A stretch of 64,000 nucleotides of DNA from Rhododendron vialii (GCF_030253575.1 NC_080559.1:30530501-30594500), one strand, 5' to 3'; positions 38,516-49,734 are shown, numbered from the stretch's first letter. Numbers and translations: made by a program. The notes: generated from the sequence alone by a model not told the origin.

Positions 38516-41418
38516 CAACAAAATCTTGGTATTCCACAACGCTGCCGGCATAACCACGACTGATTGTGACTTTCAAGACATACCTGCAAAGACAAACAGC
38601 GTGATTCAGGGAGAGCTCAAGTGCTCAACACGAATTTCAACATCCCAGATGTCCTATTCAAAGTATCAGTCCCGACGAATAAAATAAGCTGATAAATATA
38701 GCTAATCTAAGTAATGTGTTCGATTTCTGATGTTACCTTCAACGAACAATTTTTTTTCATGTAACCTTTAACAAACTGAATGACCATGCATCCTGAGAAC
38801 ATCCTTTCCAGTTTGATAATAGACCATGTTAGTTTATTAACATTTGCATTCAAGCTACATGGGACGAGGGGGTATTGAGTGTCTTGGGAGTTGGGACAAC
38901 ATGTTTCAAGAGAAAATGTTCCTCAATTGACCTCCGCCCAACGCAAAGACAAGGTTTTTTGTCGGGCCTAGATGGGACAACTTACAACCATTCAATTGGG
39001 TTCCAGGCAATTCTCAAGATACTTTTGGGCGGGAGGGAGTGTAAGGCTATCTAAGTATGATTTCAACCCCTTACACCCATGAAAACAAACACGACTAACA
39101 GGAAGGATTAAGGCATAATGCATCCTAGTGTTGGATGACCTAGTTGCATGCTACCTTCTAGAAAAGCCCGACCAAGCCCTTGATGAGGAATAGGTGTCCG
39201 CTCAATGCAAGACCCGCAAACATTTTCCCTCAATGAAGGATGTAACCTCAGGAATGACAAATTGGAACATTCATCAATAAAAACTGGCACGTAGATGGGG
39301 AAGTAAAAACCAGTTTGAAGAAAGTTATGCAATTGCACTTGACGACCTTAAAAATCTGGGACAAGCCTCGTAACTTATGAGATCCTATAATTTGTGGCAG
39401 ATCTCAATAGCAAACAATCGAAATCCATATTATTTGAACAATAAAAAAAAAGAAGAAAAAAGATCCAAAAAGGAAGACATTAAGCCAACAGTCAAACCAC
39501 AAATACAATCACAAAGTTAGGTACAAAAATTCATGCCTAATATTACCTGAGCCGCACGTTCACCCCATTGTATGTCTCATAAGGCATTTCGACGGTAGAA
39601 AATTCAAAGGGATATGTCTTCCTTTCGTATATTTCACCGGGAACATCCAGCTCGCGAACTTAACAAAATCAAACAAACCAGATCAAAGAGAGAATTCCAT
39701 TTCACGAGTAATTGTGGGAAAATAAATACTAGCACACTCACCAAGGGAGGTAAAGTCATAGAAGTTGCCTCTGTCGAAATACATTTCTGCAATAACCAAC
39801 AAAAAATGTAACTGCAACAGAACTGATAACTCGTACCTATTTGTAATCATTAGCAGCGAGAGTGGAAAAGCAGGAAAGTTAATTAATAAGTGGAACACAG
39901 TAGTCACAACCAAGAGAACGACAAAGAACTATTGGTATAAATTATTTTGCCAGGGATTACATTATATATGAAAATACAAAAGAGTAATGTGGTAAGTGCA
40001 CCATCTACAAGTAAGTCACAAGGGCATAGCCCATAACTGAATCATTAGCAGATTAGGAAGATAGAAACTGAAAAACAGACCCCATTAGGTAAAGCAACAG
40101 CAGCAAAATAGATTATGGAAGACAAATGATAGATTCGATACCAACATACAAAGCAAATGTCAACAGATCACTTAAGAATGAGACCTATATGCAAGTGTCT
40201 TATTTATTATCAATGTTTTCCTTTTGATAAACCAAAACTTCAATCAAACGAGGATTCCAACTTCCAAACGAAAAGGTACGCTCGTCATTGTATATGAGAG
40301 AACTCCACATCTATCCATGTCAAGCAAATATTGTCAGGGAAACTTTGGGTAAACTCACCTATCTGACCAAGGAGCTCAACCTTAATCCCATTATGTTCAA
40401 CTTTCTTCCCTTGAACTGGTTCTATAGAAATCTGAAAAATACACCATATGATATTATGTATAAAGATACATTTATATGATCATATATCATCAAAGCATAC
40501 AGGTTCCTACACTGACAAATTCAGAGATAATTTCTGAAACAAACTCAAATTGGAAATAAAAACAATCTCAACTATACGATTCATAGAAGTACCTTCCCAG
40601 CAATATTTTCCTGACTATGGAAGAGTGGGACCGACAGTGATGTGCCATTTTCCTTCTTTGTCGGGACCTATGTGGACAAGAAGTAAGAACATCATCACCA
40701 CACTAACCCAACTTTTATTTCATTTGCAATGAATCCCCAGAAGTAAACTGCCGGACTAAATCTGAATCTAGGGTTCCAGACACTGAACCAACAGTCCAGT
40801 AATTTTTCAAAAAATTCCCTGTGCAAACCTATGTAAATGCTACAAACTTTCCCGAATTTGAGAAAAACAATACATAAACCAAAGGACCATGTCAATATAC
40901 ATGGTTCTTGAAGGTAATCATACTTTCACCTTGAAGAAAATCAAAATGATTGAGTCATCGTCACTGAATATGCACATTCCCTAATCGTGCATCATTCCAC
41001 ACCCACGGAAAGAAAATTCACAGGAACCCATTACTAAGATGGGGCAGGGACCTTAGTTACATTGCACCGACCAATAAGAAGTGCCACATATCTCCCAGTT
41101 TCTATAATTCTCTAATTCCAGTGAACTACCTCCCTAGCAACTAGACCAATTCCAGTACTATATCTACAACTATGTAATCGCAGGCACTAAACATTAAAGA
41201 AGAAAACTACCTTCTTGCGATTTTTCTCATCAGAAAATGTGATTGAAACGTTACAAGCAGGCTTGAAAGCTCCAACGAGAAAATTCTGGAGAAAAAAAAA
41301 AAATCCTCATCATTTTTTAAATAAACTTCACATAACAATAAACCCGCACTCAAAAAAATACACAAATAATTCTAAACCATCACAAGATAGTAGAGAAAAA
41401 AAATAAAAACTTTACCAT
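35986..41418 (-). CDS. VPS26: Vacuolar protein sorting-associated protein 26 (retromer subunit)
   Basis: Arrestin-like subunit of the retromer core (VPS26-VPS29-VPS35), which recycles vacuolar sorting receptors from endosomes. Eleven coding exons on the minus strand: 41418-41416, 41285-41211, 40667-40593, 40431-40359, 39786-39742, 39658-39547, 38583-38517, 37706-37662, 37213-37158, 36755-36580 and 36164-35986. The sum is 906 nt, 301 aa; the Arabidopsis proteins are about 302 aa. Family stretches are all present: GAFKPACNVSITFSDEKNRK, QIEMYFDRGNFYDFTSL, PYETYNGVNVRLRYVLKVT, KIKNMDLEIRRRESTG, TPTHRNINNKFSVKYYLNLV and EDRRYFKQQEITIYRLEE. The first coding exon contributes only the ATG. The donor after exon 7 is next to a long TC microsatellite. 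A 5'-UTR intron (about 41671-41464) is likely. Confidence 0.95.
38459..38512. repeat. (GA)n microsatellite in VPS26 intron 7
   Basis: About 26 GA units. On the gene's sense strand this is a (TC)n tract starting 5 bases after the GT of the exon 7 donor (GTT|GTAATC). Confidence 0.95.
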
Positions 41419-41463
41419 GTTGTTCACGGTCGAATACCAAATCCAGAACTTTGATCACAACAC

Positions 41464-41671
41464 CTGACAAAGTCAAATGCCAGAAATTTCAAGTTCAAAC
41501 GTAGACAGAGAGCTAGAGATGCGAAATTGTCAAAGGTTCCAGCTGATTTCGTGCAAACCCTAATATTTGGTTTCGTGCTTGTGAATTTACTATTCAAACA
41601 CCACCCAACGTGTGCGTATATTCAACGAATACCCATATACTGGGAAAATGCATACAGAGAGAGGTTCTTAC
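41464..41671 (-). other. Probable 5'-UTR intron of VPS26
   Basis: On the minus strand a donor ATTTG|GTAAG at 41672/41671 and an acceptor ttgactttgtCAG at 41464 would join a GA/CT-rich leader to the short exon that carries the ATG. Inferred from splice motifs. Confidence 0.45.
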
Positions 41672-41672
41672 C

Positions 41673-41678
<6 letters not shown>

Positions 41679-41712
<34 letters not shown>
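41679..41712. repeat. (GA)n microsatellite in the VPS26 leader
   Basis: About 17 GA units, reading CT on the VPS26 strand, in the presumed first untranslated exon. Confidence 0.9.
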
Positions 41713-41715
<3 letters not shown>

Positions 41716-42100
41716 TCGGAGTTGTTTGACGGGGAAGGATCGAAAGGAGGGAGTCAAAGATCAAGCAATGCAACCTTTCAGAATTCGGATCGAATTGTAA
41801 AAACCCAATTCCATGCCCCGGCGGGTTTCGATATAGCCCGATGGTTTGGCCCATTAAAAAAAAAATACAAGGCCCGTTACCTTGGGGGTTGGATCAAGCC
41901 CAAAGACAAAGGGGAAAATGACGGTCCAGGACGTGTTTTGATAATTAATACCCGCTAAAGACAAACTAAAAACATTTTTTAGTGTTAAAAATTTCATTGG
42001 AGAGTATTAATTATCAAAACACGTCATTGGCCGTCATTTTCCCAAGAAAAAGCTTGCAACTTCCATAAAGAGTGCAATTTCAGAACAATTAAGTCTACAT

Positions 42101-42518
42101 TGGCGGTGCTCAAGAAAATCATTCAAACCGCAAAATTGGTCCGATCCAGACCAAATCGACCTATTTGGTCCGATTCTGCGGTTAATTGGTCAGGTTATGG
42201 TTCCAAAAAAAATAAGAACCGTTAATTTTGATTCGGTTACTAATTCTTAATTAAAGAACCGTGGTTTGAACCGGATCGGACTGTTTACAACTAATATATA
42301 TATATATATATATATATAGTAAGTTGTTGAAAAACTTTTGATTTTTTCTTGCAAAAATTGTATTATTTTTAACACTCCGTTTTGCGAACCGGACAAAGAA
42401 ATTGGGACGGGAGGAGTATTAATTAGGTTTTGGTTCTCAATTTTCTAGAAACCGTTTGAAATGGTCCAGTTACTAGTTTTCTAGAAAACCAAACCAATCC
42501 GGACCGTGTGCACCCCTA
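42101..42518 (+). mobile_element. hAT-like non-autonomous element, family 1 copy B, 418 bp
   Basis: Begins TGGCGGTGCTCAAG and ends CACCCCTA. Flanked by a perfect 8-bp duplication, gtctacat (42093-42100 and 42519-42526). The outer parts match copy A, but the middle is replaced by an (AT)n run (about 42293-42316) and half a Stowaway-type MITE (42319-42416). Confidence 0.82.
42319..42416. mobile_element. Half of a Stowaway-type MITE nested in copy B
   Basis: Reverse complement of the first ~97 bp of the element at 29851-30064, ending ggacgggaggag followed by TA. The other half is missing; the break abuts the (AT)n run. Confidence 0.7.
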
Positions 42519-42716
42519 GTCTACATACATAAGTGTGGGGCCCACTCCATAATTTAACGTGTGGAGCCGACACCTATGTGGTTGGGAAGTGATCAATAGG
42601 AGTGTATCTAACATTGCTCATTTCAAAACCATTTTAGATGGTCTTACGAAAGTGATTCGCGCATTACTTTTGCACATATGCGTTCTATGTCTCATATATT
42701 GTTGTGATTTTCTTAT

Positions 42717-42871
42717 AATCGGATGTCCAAGCTAATTTACGCGCACCTCGACTAATTTCGAGGCCTTGAAGTTAACGATCGGACAAATCATTCAATGACC
42801 CCAAAGTTTGAAATATTTTGCTTCTGTCGGTTTGAACATACGATCTCATGTAGGTCAAACACTTGTTGCTT
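42717..42871 (-). mobile_element. SINE-type retroposon, 155 bp
   Basis: Flanked by a 20-bp direct repeat with one mismatch (42697-42716 and 42872-42891, tattgttgtgatttt.ttat). It contains the 'aatttacgcgcacctcgact' motif, which is the reverse complement of the 3' region of the SINE at 57943, and 'gtttgaacatacgatctcat', similar to a reversed Pol III B-box. A long target duplication is typical of LINE-mediated retroposition. Confidence 0.7.
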
Positions 42872-43357
42872 TATTGTTGTGATTTTTTTATGTTTTTCTG
42901 TTTCTTTGCTCCTTCAGTATATTGGGAACATCACATGGGGAGAAGTTTTTGTTTTGAACCATGACCTTGTGGTTCGAGTAAAAAGTTAAAGGCAATTGCC
43001 AACGAAGCAATGTCACGTGAAACTGTGAAAGTAGAAGATTCTAAGGGTTCTGACCTTTTTCAGAGAGGAAACAAAAATTTGAAGAGTAAATTCTCTCACT
43101 GGGTGGAAACCCCACGATTCCTGTCACTCATTGTGGGTCATACCTTGTTCATTATAATAATTTGATAATTTATTTTGTAGGTCTTACAAAATATAATTTA
43201 TACAAAAAATTAGCTTTATCGGATAACGATAGAAATATCAAAAAATTTAGTAGTTTAGAAAATAGATGATCATATTTAACTTCCATTTTATAAGCCAAAA
43301 TTTGATGTTCTATATACCTATCAATGTCCAACCAAGCTAATGTTTTGTATGTACGTA

Positions 43358-44272
43358 CAGGGACGGAGCCAGAAATTTCACCACGCAGGGGCGGCCGTGC
43401 ATGCGAGAAAAAAAAAAACGCATGCATAATCACGCAAATACTTTAAAACTCAAAATAACATAAATACATAAATTGGTTTAACTAATGAGATCAATCTTGA
43501 TGTATGTGTATTGTTTTTCTTTATTGTTTATCTTCTTTTTTTTCATTTATCATAACTGGACGAATTCGGTACATGGGCTTTCATGTTACTTGATTTTATC
43601 AGTCAAAAAACTAAGAATTAGGAGAAGTCTAGAACAACAATTGGAGAAAGACATACCTACAACTTAAATTTCACCAAAATTACTTATGGGTTGTTTGGAT
43701 TGGTGTTTGAATTTTTTTTTTTAAAATAGTAGAGGTAATAAGTGGAGAGAGATAGAGAGAGAAATGTTGAAAGTAGAGGGAATCTAGGAAGAATTTTTTG
43801 AAAAATTCTTTTTGAAAAGGGAAGTGAAAAAGTGTTTCCAAAATCTCTTCTCCTCTGTCTCTATTTTCTCGAAATTGCATTTGAAGTCTTAACAATTGGG
43901 AATGTTTGTGCCAAGAGAATGAGAGAGAGGGGATTTGGCGATTTGGTGTGTCATTGAGATTTTAAAACAAAAATAAACAAAACTGTAAAACACTAAGCCC
44001 ATCTAACGAAAGATGGAAGTTTATTACTTAAATATTCACAATATTAACCCTATAGTTTTATTTTTTTTTATATTTTAACCCTTAGCCTTTAGTAATTAAT
44101 GTTGGTATTCTCATAGTTCAAAGGTTTCAATTATATATTTTTTTTCAAAATTCTACACAGGGGCGAGCCTATATATTTTTATATGAATTTTTTTTTACAT
44201 ATAATATTAGTATTTCCTTGTCTTCTTGCAGGGGTGACCGTCCCTACTGGCCCATTCCTGGCTCCATCTCTG
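43358..44272. mobile_element. hAT (Ac-like) non-autonomous element, 915 bp
   Basis: Left end CAGGGACGGAGCCAG; right end CTGGCTCCATCTCTG, an inverted match at 13 of 15 positions. Flanked by a perfect 8-bp duplication, tgtacgta (43350-43357 and 44273-44280). The AT-rich interior has no transposase. CAGGG ends plus 8-bp duplications define hAT elements of the Ac type. Confidence 0.82.
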
Positions 44273-44489
44273 TGTACGTACTTCTTTGCAGACTCTACAA
44301 GATAAACGGTTCAGATTACTGCAATAAACGTACGGTAGAGTCCACAAATGATGGTAGGAAAAATCGATTTTTCCCTCCGAGGCGGACAGAATTTAAACTC
44401 GAAATTGAACGTGGGAATAAGCAATGACTATCTTTGTGCCAACAGCTACAACGGCTTCCACCGTACAAAGAATGCAAGTAGTATTTTCA

Positions 44490-44562
44490 AAGCTTTTTTT
44501 TTTTTTTAAAATACAATGTGACTCGAGCCAGTTTGCACGCACCTCAGATTAATCCCCACAAC
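44490..44562 (-). mobile_element. SINE 3' fragment
   Basis: A poly-T run followed by 'gccagtttgcacgcacctca', the reversed 3' motif of the window's SINEs. No 5' half seen. Confidence 0.45.
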
Positions 44563-44901
44563 TTCTTTCAAGAATTGTTGGTAAGAAGAATCGAAGTATT
44601 TTCAAAGTTACTCGAGTCAATTCTTTAAACTTGTTTGTATATTTTTAAACTTTTACTAACTGTTGAAGTTTGTTTTTAATCCGCTACTACTAATTGAAAC
44701 ACTATTTTTTACATGCTCAACTTTTTATTCGCAAAGGATGAAACCATCCCAGTTTTCTACAGAGTTTGCACAATTGTCACTCTGCATATTTTAATGAACT
44801 CGGTGGTAAGGCTGAAAATGATGATTTGTTTCTGTAGAAAAATTGGGAATTGGGGATGATATTTTTGCAGTGGTGTGCACGACACCATCTTGCATACTTC
44901 C

Positions 44902-45014
44902 GAGTCATCGGATCGTGCATCCGACGGCTCGAATCTCATTTCAGCAATAAAAGGCTTTCGATCGTTGATTGTAGAGATGAGATACGAGCCGTTGGATGCA
45001 CGATCCGACGGCTC
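44902..45014. repeat. Imperfect palindrome / MITE remnant
   Basis: The left arm 'catcggatcgtgcatccgac' and following bases pair with 'gatgcacgatccgacggctc' on the right over about 37 bp, with a loop of about 35 bp. The motif 'gtgcatccgacggctc' occurs in both orientations. No duplication of flanks was found. Confidence 0.55.
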
Positions 45015-45747
45015 AGAGATGCGCAACACAAATCTCATTGCACAACACCAACTCGAAGTCCAAAAATTGGGGCGATTAGAAATAGTAGCAGCTAAGTTAA
45101 TAATGCATTAACAAACCACCCCATGCATGGCACAAGTATTTCTTAAATGTTCCATTACTTGATTGCTTTCCAAAATCACTGATGTTTTCCTCTTTGAAAA
45201 TGAAGGGTGAATTGGAAAGTCTCACATTGAAAAGTACAAGTCATCAGCTCTCGAGTTTTGTCTTTTAAGGCAACGGTTCAATCACGTCGCTTTGAGATTA
45301 CGTACAACACGTAGTCAATTGCATATAGAATAATAAAAAAACCACGGTAATACGAGTACTAATAATATCCCAACAACCATCTACCTAAGTTATCATTTTT
45401 TTCTTATCGATGTGCCATCTCAACAACAATTAAGTCCTTAATTAGTAATTACTAACGAATTCTTCGATAAACTTACGTACGAGCAATTATGGTTTATGTG
45501 TTGCATTACACAGAATACAACAAGTAGTATTAATGAAAACACGATACGTATGATTATTTTTGGACAATAAGACATTGTATTACTTACGAATAAAGAGTAA
45601 AAAGAAGAAAACAAAATGACCTGCACGGAATTTTAGAAATAGAAACGGCCTAAAAATGAATTTTGGTAGCCTCTAAACAAATTTAAGGAGTCCTAAGTTC
45701 CGGAGCTCCAAGTGTAAACCGCTAAAACCCGACCCACTTGCCCGCAA

Positions 45748-47214
45748 TCATTTGACTTCAATTTCGTGCCGCGAATTTTCTCTCTCACTCAAATCCAAAT
45801 CCTCCGAATTCTTCCTACCGCTCCTCATCCTCAACAGCCCGTACAACTTCCGAAACTCCTTCATCGTATGGGACCCGTCCCGGGTAAAGAACGACCCGCA
45901 CTCGCCGGGCTCTCCGTAGCTCCGACCCGACGAGCTCTCGGTCAGTCTCGGCCCGAGGTTACCCGACCCCCTACGGTCCACACTATTGCTCTGCAAGGCA
46001 GTGATAACCGTTTTTATCGCCCGGCTCGGCGAGGTCCGGTTCGAGATCATGATCTCCCCGATCTCGGCCGGGCTCAAACTCGCCCCGGTTTGGAAAACCT
46101 CTTCCACCTGCGGGAAGAGCTTGTGCTCTTTCAGACCCAAATGGCTACTGGCCAGGGTCTTGAAAGCGGAGAAATCACACAGGGGGAAGTACACGTGTAC
46201 GTCGATCCTCCCGGGCCTGAGGACCGTCGGATCGATCTGATCCTTGCCGTTCATCGTGAAGACCATGACGCGCTCTTCCCCGCAGCAGGAGAATATTCCG
46301 TCCATGAAGTTGAGTATCCCGGACAAGCTCACGGCCGTCGGTTTCGCGGCCAGGTAACGGTCGAGATCCTCGATCACGATCAACGACTTGTTCGTCGTGT
46401 GCAGCAGCAGCATCTTTAAATCGGAGTCGTCCGATACGTTCGATAGGTCGACGTCGTACACGTCGTAGCAGAGGAACTTGGCCATTCCGGCGACGAAGCT
46501 CGATTTTCCTGTGCCGGAAGGTCCGTACAGTAGATAACTCCGCTTCCAGACGCGGCCCAGGCGGTGGTAGTACTGCCTCGACTTGAGAAAGGACTCCATG
46601 TCCGACTTGATCTTGTTCTTCACATCGGAATCCATCGCGACCGTTTCGATCGTGGACGGATGGGTGAACGGGACAGATCTCCACCGTCCGTTCCTCTCCG
46701 GTCGCTCCTCCGCGTTCAAGAAAAGCTTCACCTCCTTTTTCCTCTGGTCAATATCCTCGAAGGTCGCGTGAATGTGCTGCAAGTAAGGGCGGAGGATCCG
46801 ACGCTTGTCCTTCCTCCTGATCCTTAGAAGCAACGCCCGCGATCCGTCCCGATCGGACCTCTCGTTCGTCCAGTGCACCCTGGCGCCCAGGAACGCGTCG
46901 ATCAGCGTCTGGTTGTCGTCGAGTACCGGGACGATGTCGTTCGGCTTCGGACCGGCGAAGAGGTTGGCCCCGTCGGAGTCCTCGACGGCCGGGAGCGAGT
47001 TGAGGTAGGTGGAGACTTTCCTGTATAGGTGGTTCTCCTGCATGTGCTCGTTGAATTGCGGGATTCTGTAGGTCTGGTGGACGTGGCATTTGTCGGCGAT
47101 CAATCTGCACCAGTTTCTGACGATTTGGAGGACGGACGTTTTGTACAGGAACCGGAAAAGCAAGTAGGAAGCCGTGATTGCGGCTAGGAGTAGAATTGGG
47201 TTCGGTGGAAGCAT
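45748..47214 (-). CDS. AAA-ATPase, BCS1-like plant family (At2g46620-like)
   Basis: Single-exon gene for a membrane-anchored AAA ATPase of 488 aa. The upstream in-frame extension lacks an ATG, so I start at MLPPNPILL (47214). Residues 7-24 are a hydrophobic anchor (ILLLAAITASYLLFRFLY). The plant ASD region follows. The ATPase core has Walker A GPSGTGKSS (231-239), Walker B LIVIEDLD (278-285), and the RPGRID motif (333-338) that holds the arginine finger region. The C-terminus is hydrophilic. Length agrees with the Arabidopsis relative (about 490 aa). Codon use is strikingly rich in G/C at third positions, unlike the other genes here, and it has no introns. Relatives act at mitochondria or ER under stress; the substrate is unknown. 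Confidence 0.93.
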   Translation of the reverse strand: MLPPNPILLLAAITASYLLFRFLYKTSVLQIVRNWCRLIADKCHVHQTYRIPQFNEHMQENHLYRKVSTYLNSLPAVEDSDGANLFAGPKPNDIVPVLDDNQTLIDAFLGARVHWTNERSDRDGSRALLLRIRRKDKRRILRPYLQHIHATFEDIDQRKKEVKLFLNAEERPERNGRWRSVPFTHPSTIETVAMDSDVKNKIKSDMESFLKSRQYYHRLGRVWKRSYLLYGPSGTGKSSFVAGMAKFLCYDVYDVDLSNVSDDSDLKMLLLHTTNKSLIVIEDLDRYLAAKPTAVSLSGILNFMDGIFSCCGEERVMVFTMNGKDQIDPTVLRPGRIDVHVYFPLCDFSAFKTLASSHLGLKEHKLFPQVEEVFQTGASLSPAEIGEIMISNRTSPSRAIKTVITALQSNSVDRRGSGNLGPRLTESSSGRSYGEPGECGSFFTRDGSHTMKEFRKLYGLLRMRSGRKNSEDLDLSERENSRHEIEVK

Positions 47215-48735
47215 GATTGGGAAGGTCCCGCGTGGTATGATGGAGAGAGCGAGAGAGAGGGAATCAATGATGATCAAGGGAGATTGATGGGGGAGGAAAT
47301 CATGGGGGTAGGCAGAGATTGCTTTTGCTGTTGGAATTCTATCAGGACTAGGAGTATATCAATAGAAGGTATTAGTCCAATGGGGGAAGAGGGTGGGTGT
47401 TGGGGGGATATGATTTTATTGGGTGTTTATATTGGGAGCCTTTTAAAATGAGGGGTAGTGGGTTTCTGTTGAAACTTTGAAGATGGGATGGCTGGCTGGC
47501 TGTTGTTTGTGTAGCTAATAAAGCCTGGCATGGAAAGTTTAACAGGTCAAGGCCACACTTTACACACTGTGACTGTGTCAACAAAGAAAGGGTGAAAACA
47601 CGCAAGCGCTCACACACATGGAGAGAGAGAGTGTATGTGTGTGGAGAGAGAGTGTGTGTGTGGTATGAAGACAGCTCCTCGGTAGCTTGGCCGAGAACTG
47701 CACAGGGCGGTTTGGCTGATTTCCATTCCTTGTCGGACCTAATTCAACAATCGGTTTCGTTGCTATTGTAGATCTCATCGGGAACACTTGGTTGTTAATT
47801 GGGTATCAATCCTTATGCGAACGGAATACAAAAATAGAAATGGTTTTGCATACAAATGATGTAATAGTAAACCTTGGCTATGCATTTCGATGAGATCTTT
47901 CATGTTAATGAAACCGATTGTTGAATAATGTTTGGCGAGTGGCCGAAAATCGTGAAACTCCATCCCGTGCAGTGAATTGTCAGAGCAACCGTGTTTCTGT
48001 TAAGTAACCTTGAAAACCTTGTTGAACTACATTTTGAAAACAATTACTAATAGAAAGACTAAACGAGCAATTTCTTAACTTTTAAGATACTCTTTATGAA
48101 TTTCCATTTTACCTTTCTCTTGAAGTCCATAATTAGAAGATTTGGATCGCCGCATTAAAATTACTGGGAGAGATTTTTTGATTGTCGACGTCTCCAGTTA
48201 TGAACTTGAGTAGAAAGTTTTTAGCGTTTTTATTTTTCAAATTGAGAGGAGAGATCATTTACGTCACGTATAAATTACGAAATACAAACCGCTAGACACT
48301 ATATCAATTGTGAAAGCCACGAGATAACTAAGTCCAACAATTTAATCAATATAAGAGAGAAAGAAAGAGCTCCGTTAAGGGAAGAACAACTACGCGCGCA
48401 TAGGTGAAGATATTTGAAATCTTGAACTCATAATGAGATGCAAGAGTCCTGACCAACAAAACTAACTCCCGTTGGTTACAAAGTTTGTTTCATTCTAAGC
48501 AAGGCTATTTTGTGGTACCCCATGAGTAATTGCCGTGGCCGTGAATGTGCGACCGATGACTAGTCTTTGGAATATTATGTTAGAAAACATTAATAATCAC
48601 TCCAAGCCCCGATATGTGTCTAGTTTTCAATATTAAATGGTTGAACGATTGATATGGACGTACGCGAAGAACAAGCAATTTCCTTTAGTTGGGACTTTGG
48701 ATTTATTGGACAACGGTAGGAGATGAGATTAAGTC
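47215..48735. other. 5' flank of the AAA-ATPase gene and spacer
   Basis: GA/CT-rich leader near 47240-47262 and more GA/GT microsatellite at 47620-47662. A 25-bp inverted match links 47737-47761 (ttcaacaatcggtttcgttg) and 47910-47930 (aaaccgattgttgaataatg). No gene seen. Confidence 0.5.
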
Positions 48736-48890
48736 TTTTTTTTTAACTCGTGTCCATACTAGTTTATGCGCATTTCGATTTATCTCGAAGGTCATTATCC
48801 ACCAATTTAGGCCTAATTAAAGCCAAAGTAAATGCCACGTATGAGGTTTCGAACTTGAAACCGGCGTGCACTTGGCCACCGTTTTCAAGG
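48736..48890 (-). mobile_element. SINE, minus orientation
   Basis: Starts with a poly-T run and 'tagtttatgcgcatttcgat', the reversed SINE tail. Further on are 'gaggtttcgaactt' (reversed B-box, AAGTTCGAAACCTC) and 'gtgcacttggcca' (reversed A-box, TGGCCAAGTGCAC). The order tail, B, A is that of a whole tRNA-derived SINE on the minus strand. Target duplication not resolved. Confidence 0.65.
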
Positions 48891-48895
48891 ACTTA

Positions 48896-49131
48896 CTCCC
48901 TCCGTCCGGATTTAATAGCCTTCTTTGAGAGTTCATTTCAGTTTTCAATTGATTATATCTTGTAATTTATAATATTTTATGTAATTTTGAAAATATTGTC
49001 TTATAGAACTAATTGAGATATATCAAACAAAATTCATATTGGATATAAAATTCATTACCAATTTAAAAATATGACTCATTTTTTATCCGTTTAGAATTAA
49101 ACGAGTGACTATTAAATCCGGACAGGAAGAG
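48896..49131. mobile_element. Stowaway-type MITE, 236 bp
   Basis: Left end CTCCCTCCGTCCGGATTTAA and right end TTAAATCCGGACAGGAAGAG are inverted repeats over about 26 bp. Flanked by TA on both sides (48894-48895 and 49132-49133). Inserted immediately beside the 5' end of the SINE. Confidence 0.85.
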
Positions 49132-49734
49132 TATTAGAGAAGCTTGAATAGTTGATTTTGTAGACTATAATAAAGATGTCATGGTTCCGTTTACAATCAC
49201 GCAAAAGTTAGATTAACAGATTTTGATGATTTACTTGAAATTCTTAATATGAGCTGGAAAGATTTGTTGTGTTGTCTATTATTAAGAGTTAAATAAAAGA
49301 CGAAGCTGTTAATATTCAATTGATCATGTCTAGATTGCCATCAATAATTCTCTTTAGAAATATTTTCTATAGTACGGAGTACTTGTTTGTCCATAAAAAA
49401 TTATACAGCTTTAAATATGTAACAAAGTTATACTATACATTAGAGAATTACGTCTCGGCCTGAGCACCTATCAACCAGCTATTCTCTCTCTTCCACTTAA
49501 AGACCTTGAAGGCTTTAAGAATCTCTTCTTCTTTTTTGACATGGAAGAATCTCATTTTTTTGAGACCAATAAATTAGAAGATTATTATCAAATATAATTT
49601 ATTAATTGTTTTAAGCATATAAATTAAATATGTTAGGCTAACAATAGTCAATAGCCTTCATAATACGAAGTATTTACAGTACTTCCGAAAAAGTAAATAT
49701 AAGTGTTAACAGTAATTACGAAGGCTATTGTTTT

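Noticed and set aside
38860-39100. GC-richer stretch in VPS26 intron 6 (gggacgagggggtattgagt...) as a possible retrotransposon end
   Set aside because: No terminal repeats, primer site or duplication could be found.
45766-46419. 217-codon open frame on the plus strand, antisense to the AAA-ATPase
   Set aside because: It is the mirror of a GC-rich coding sequence; its translation has no domain and the minus-strand frame carries all ATPase motifs.
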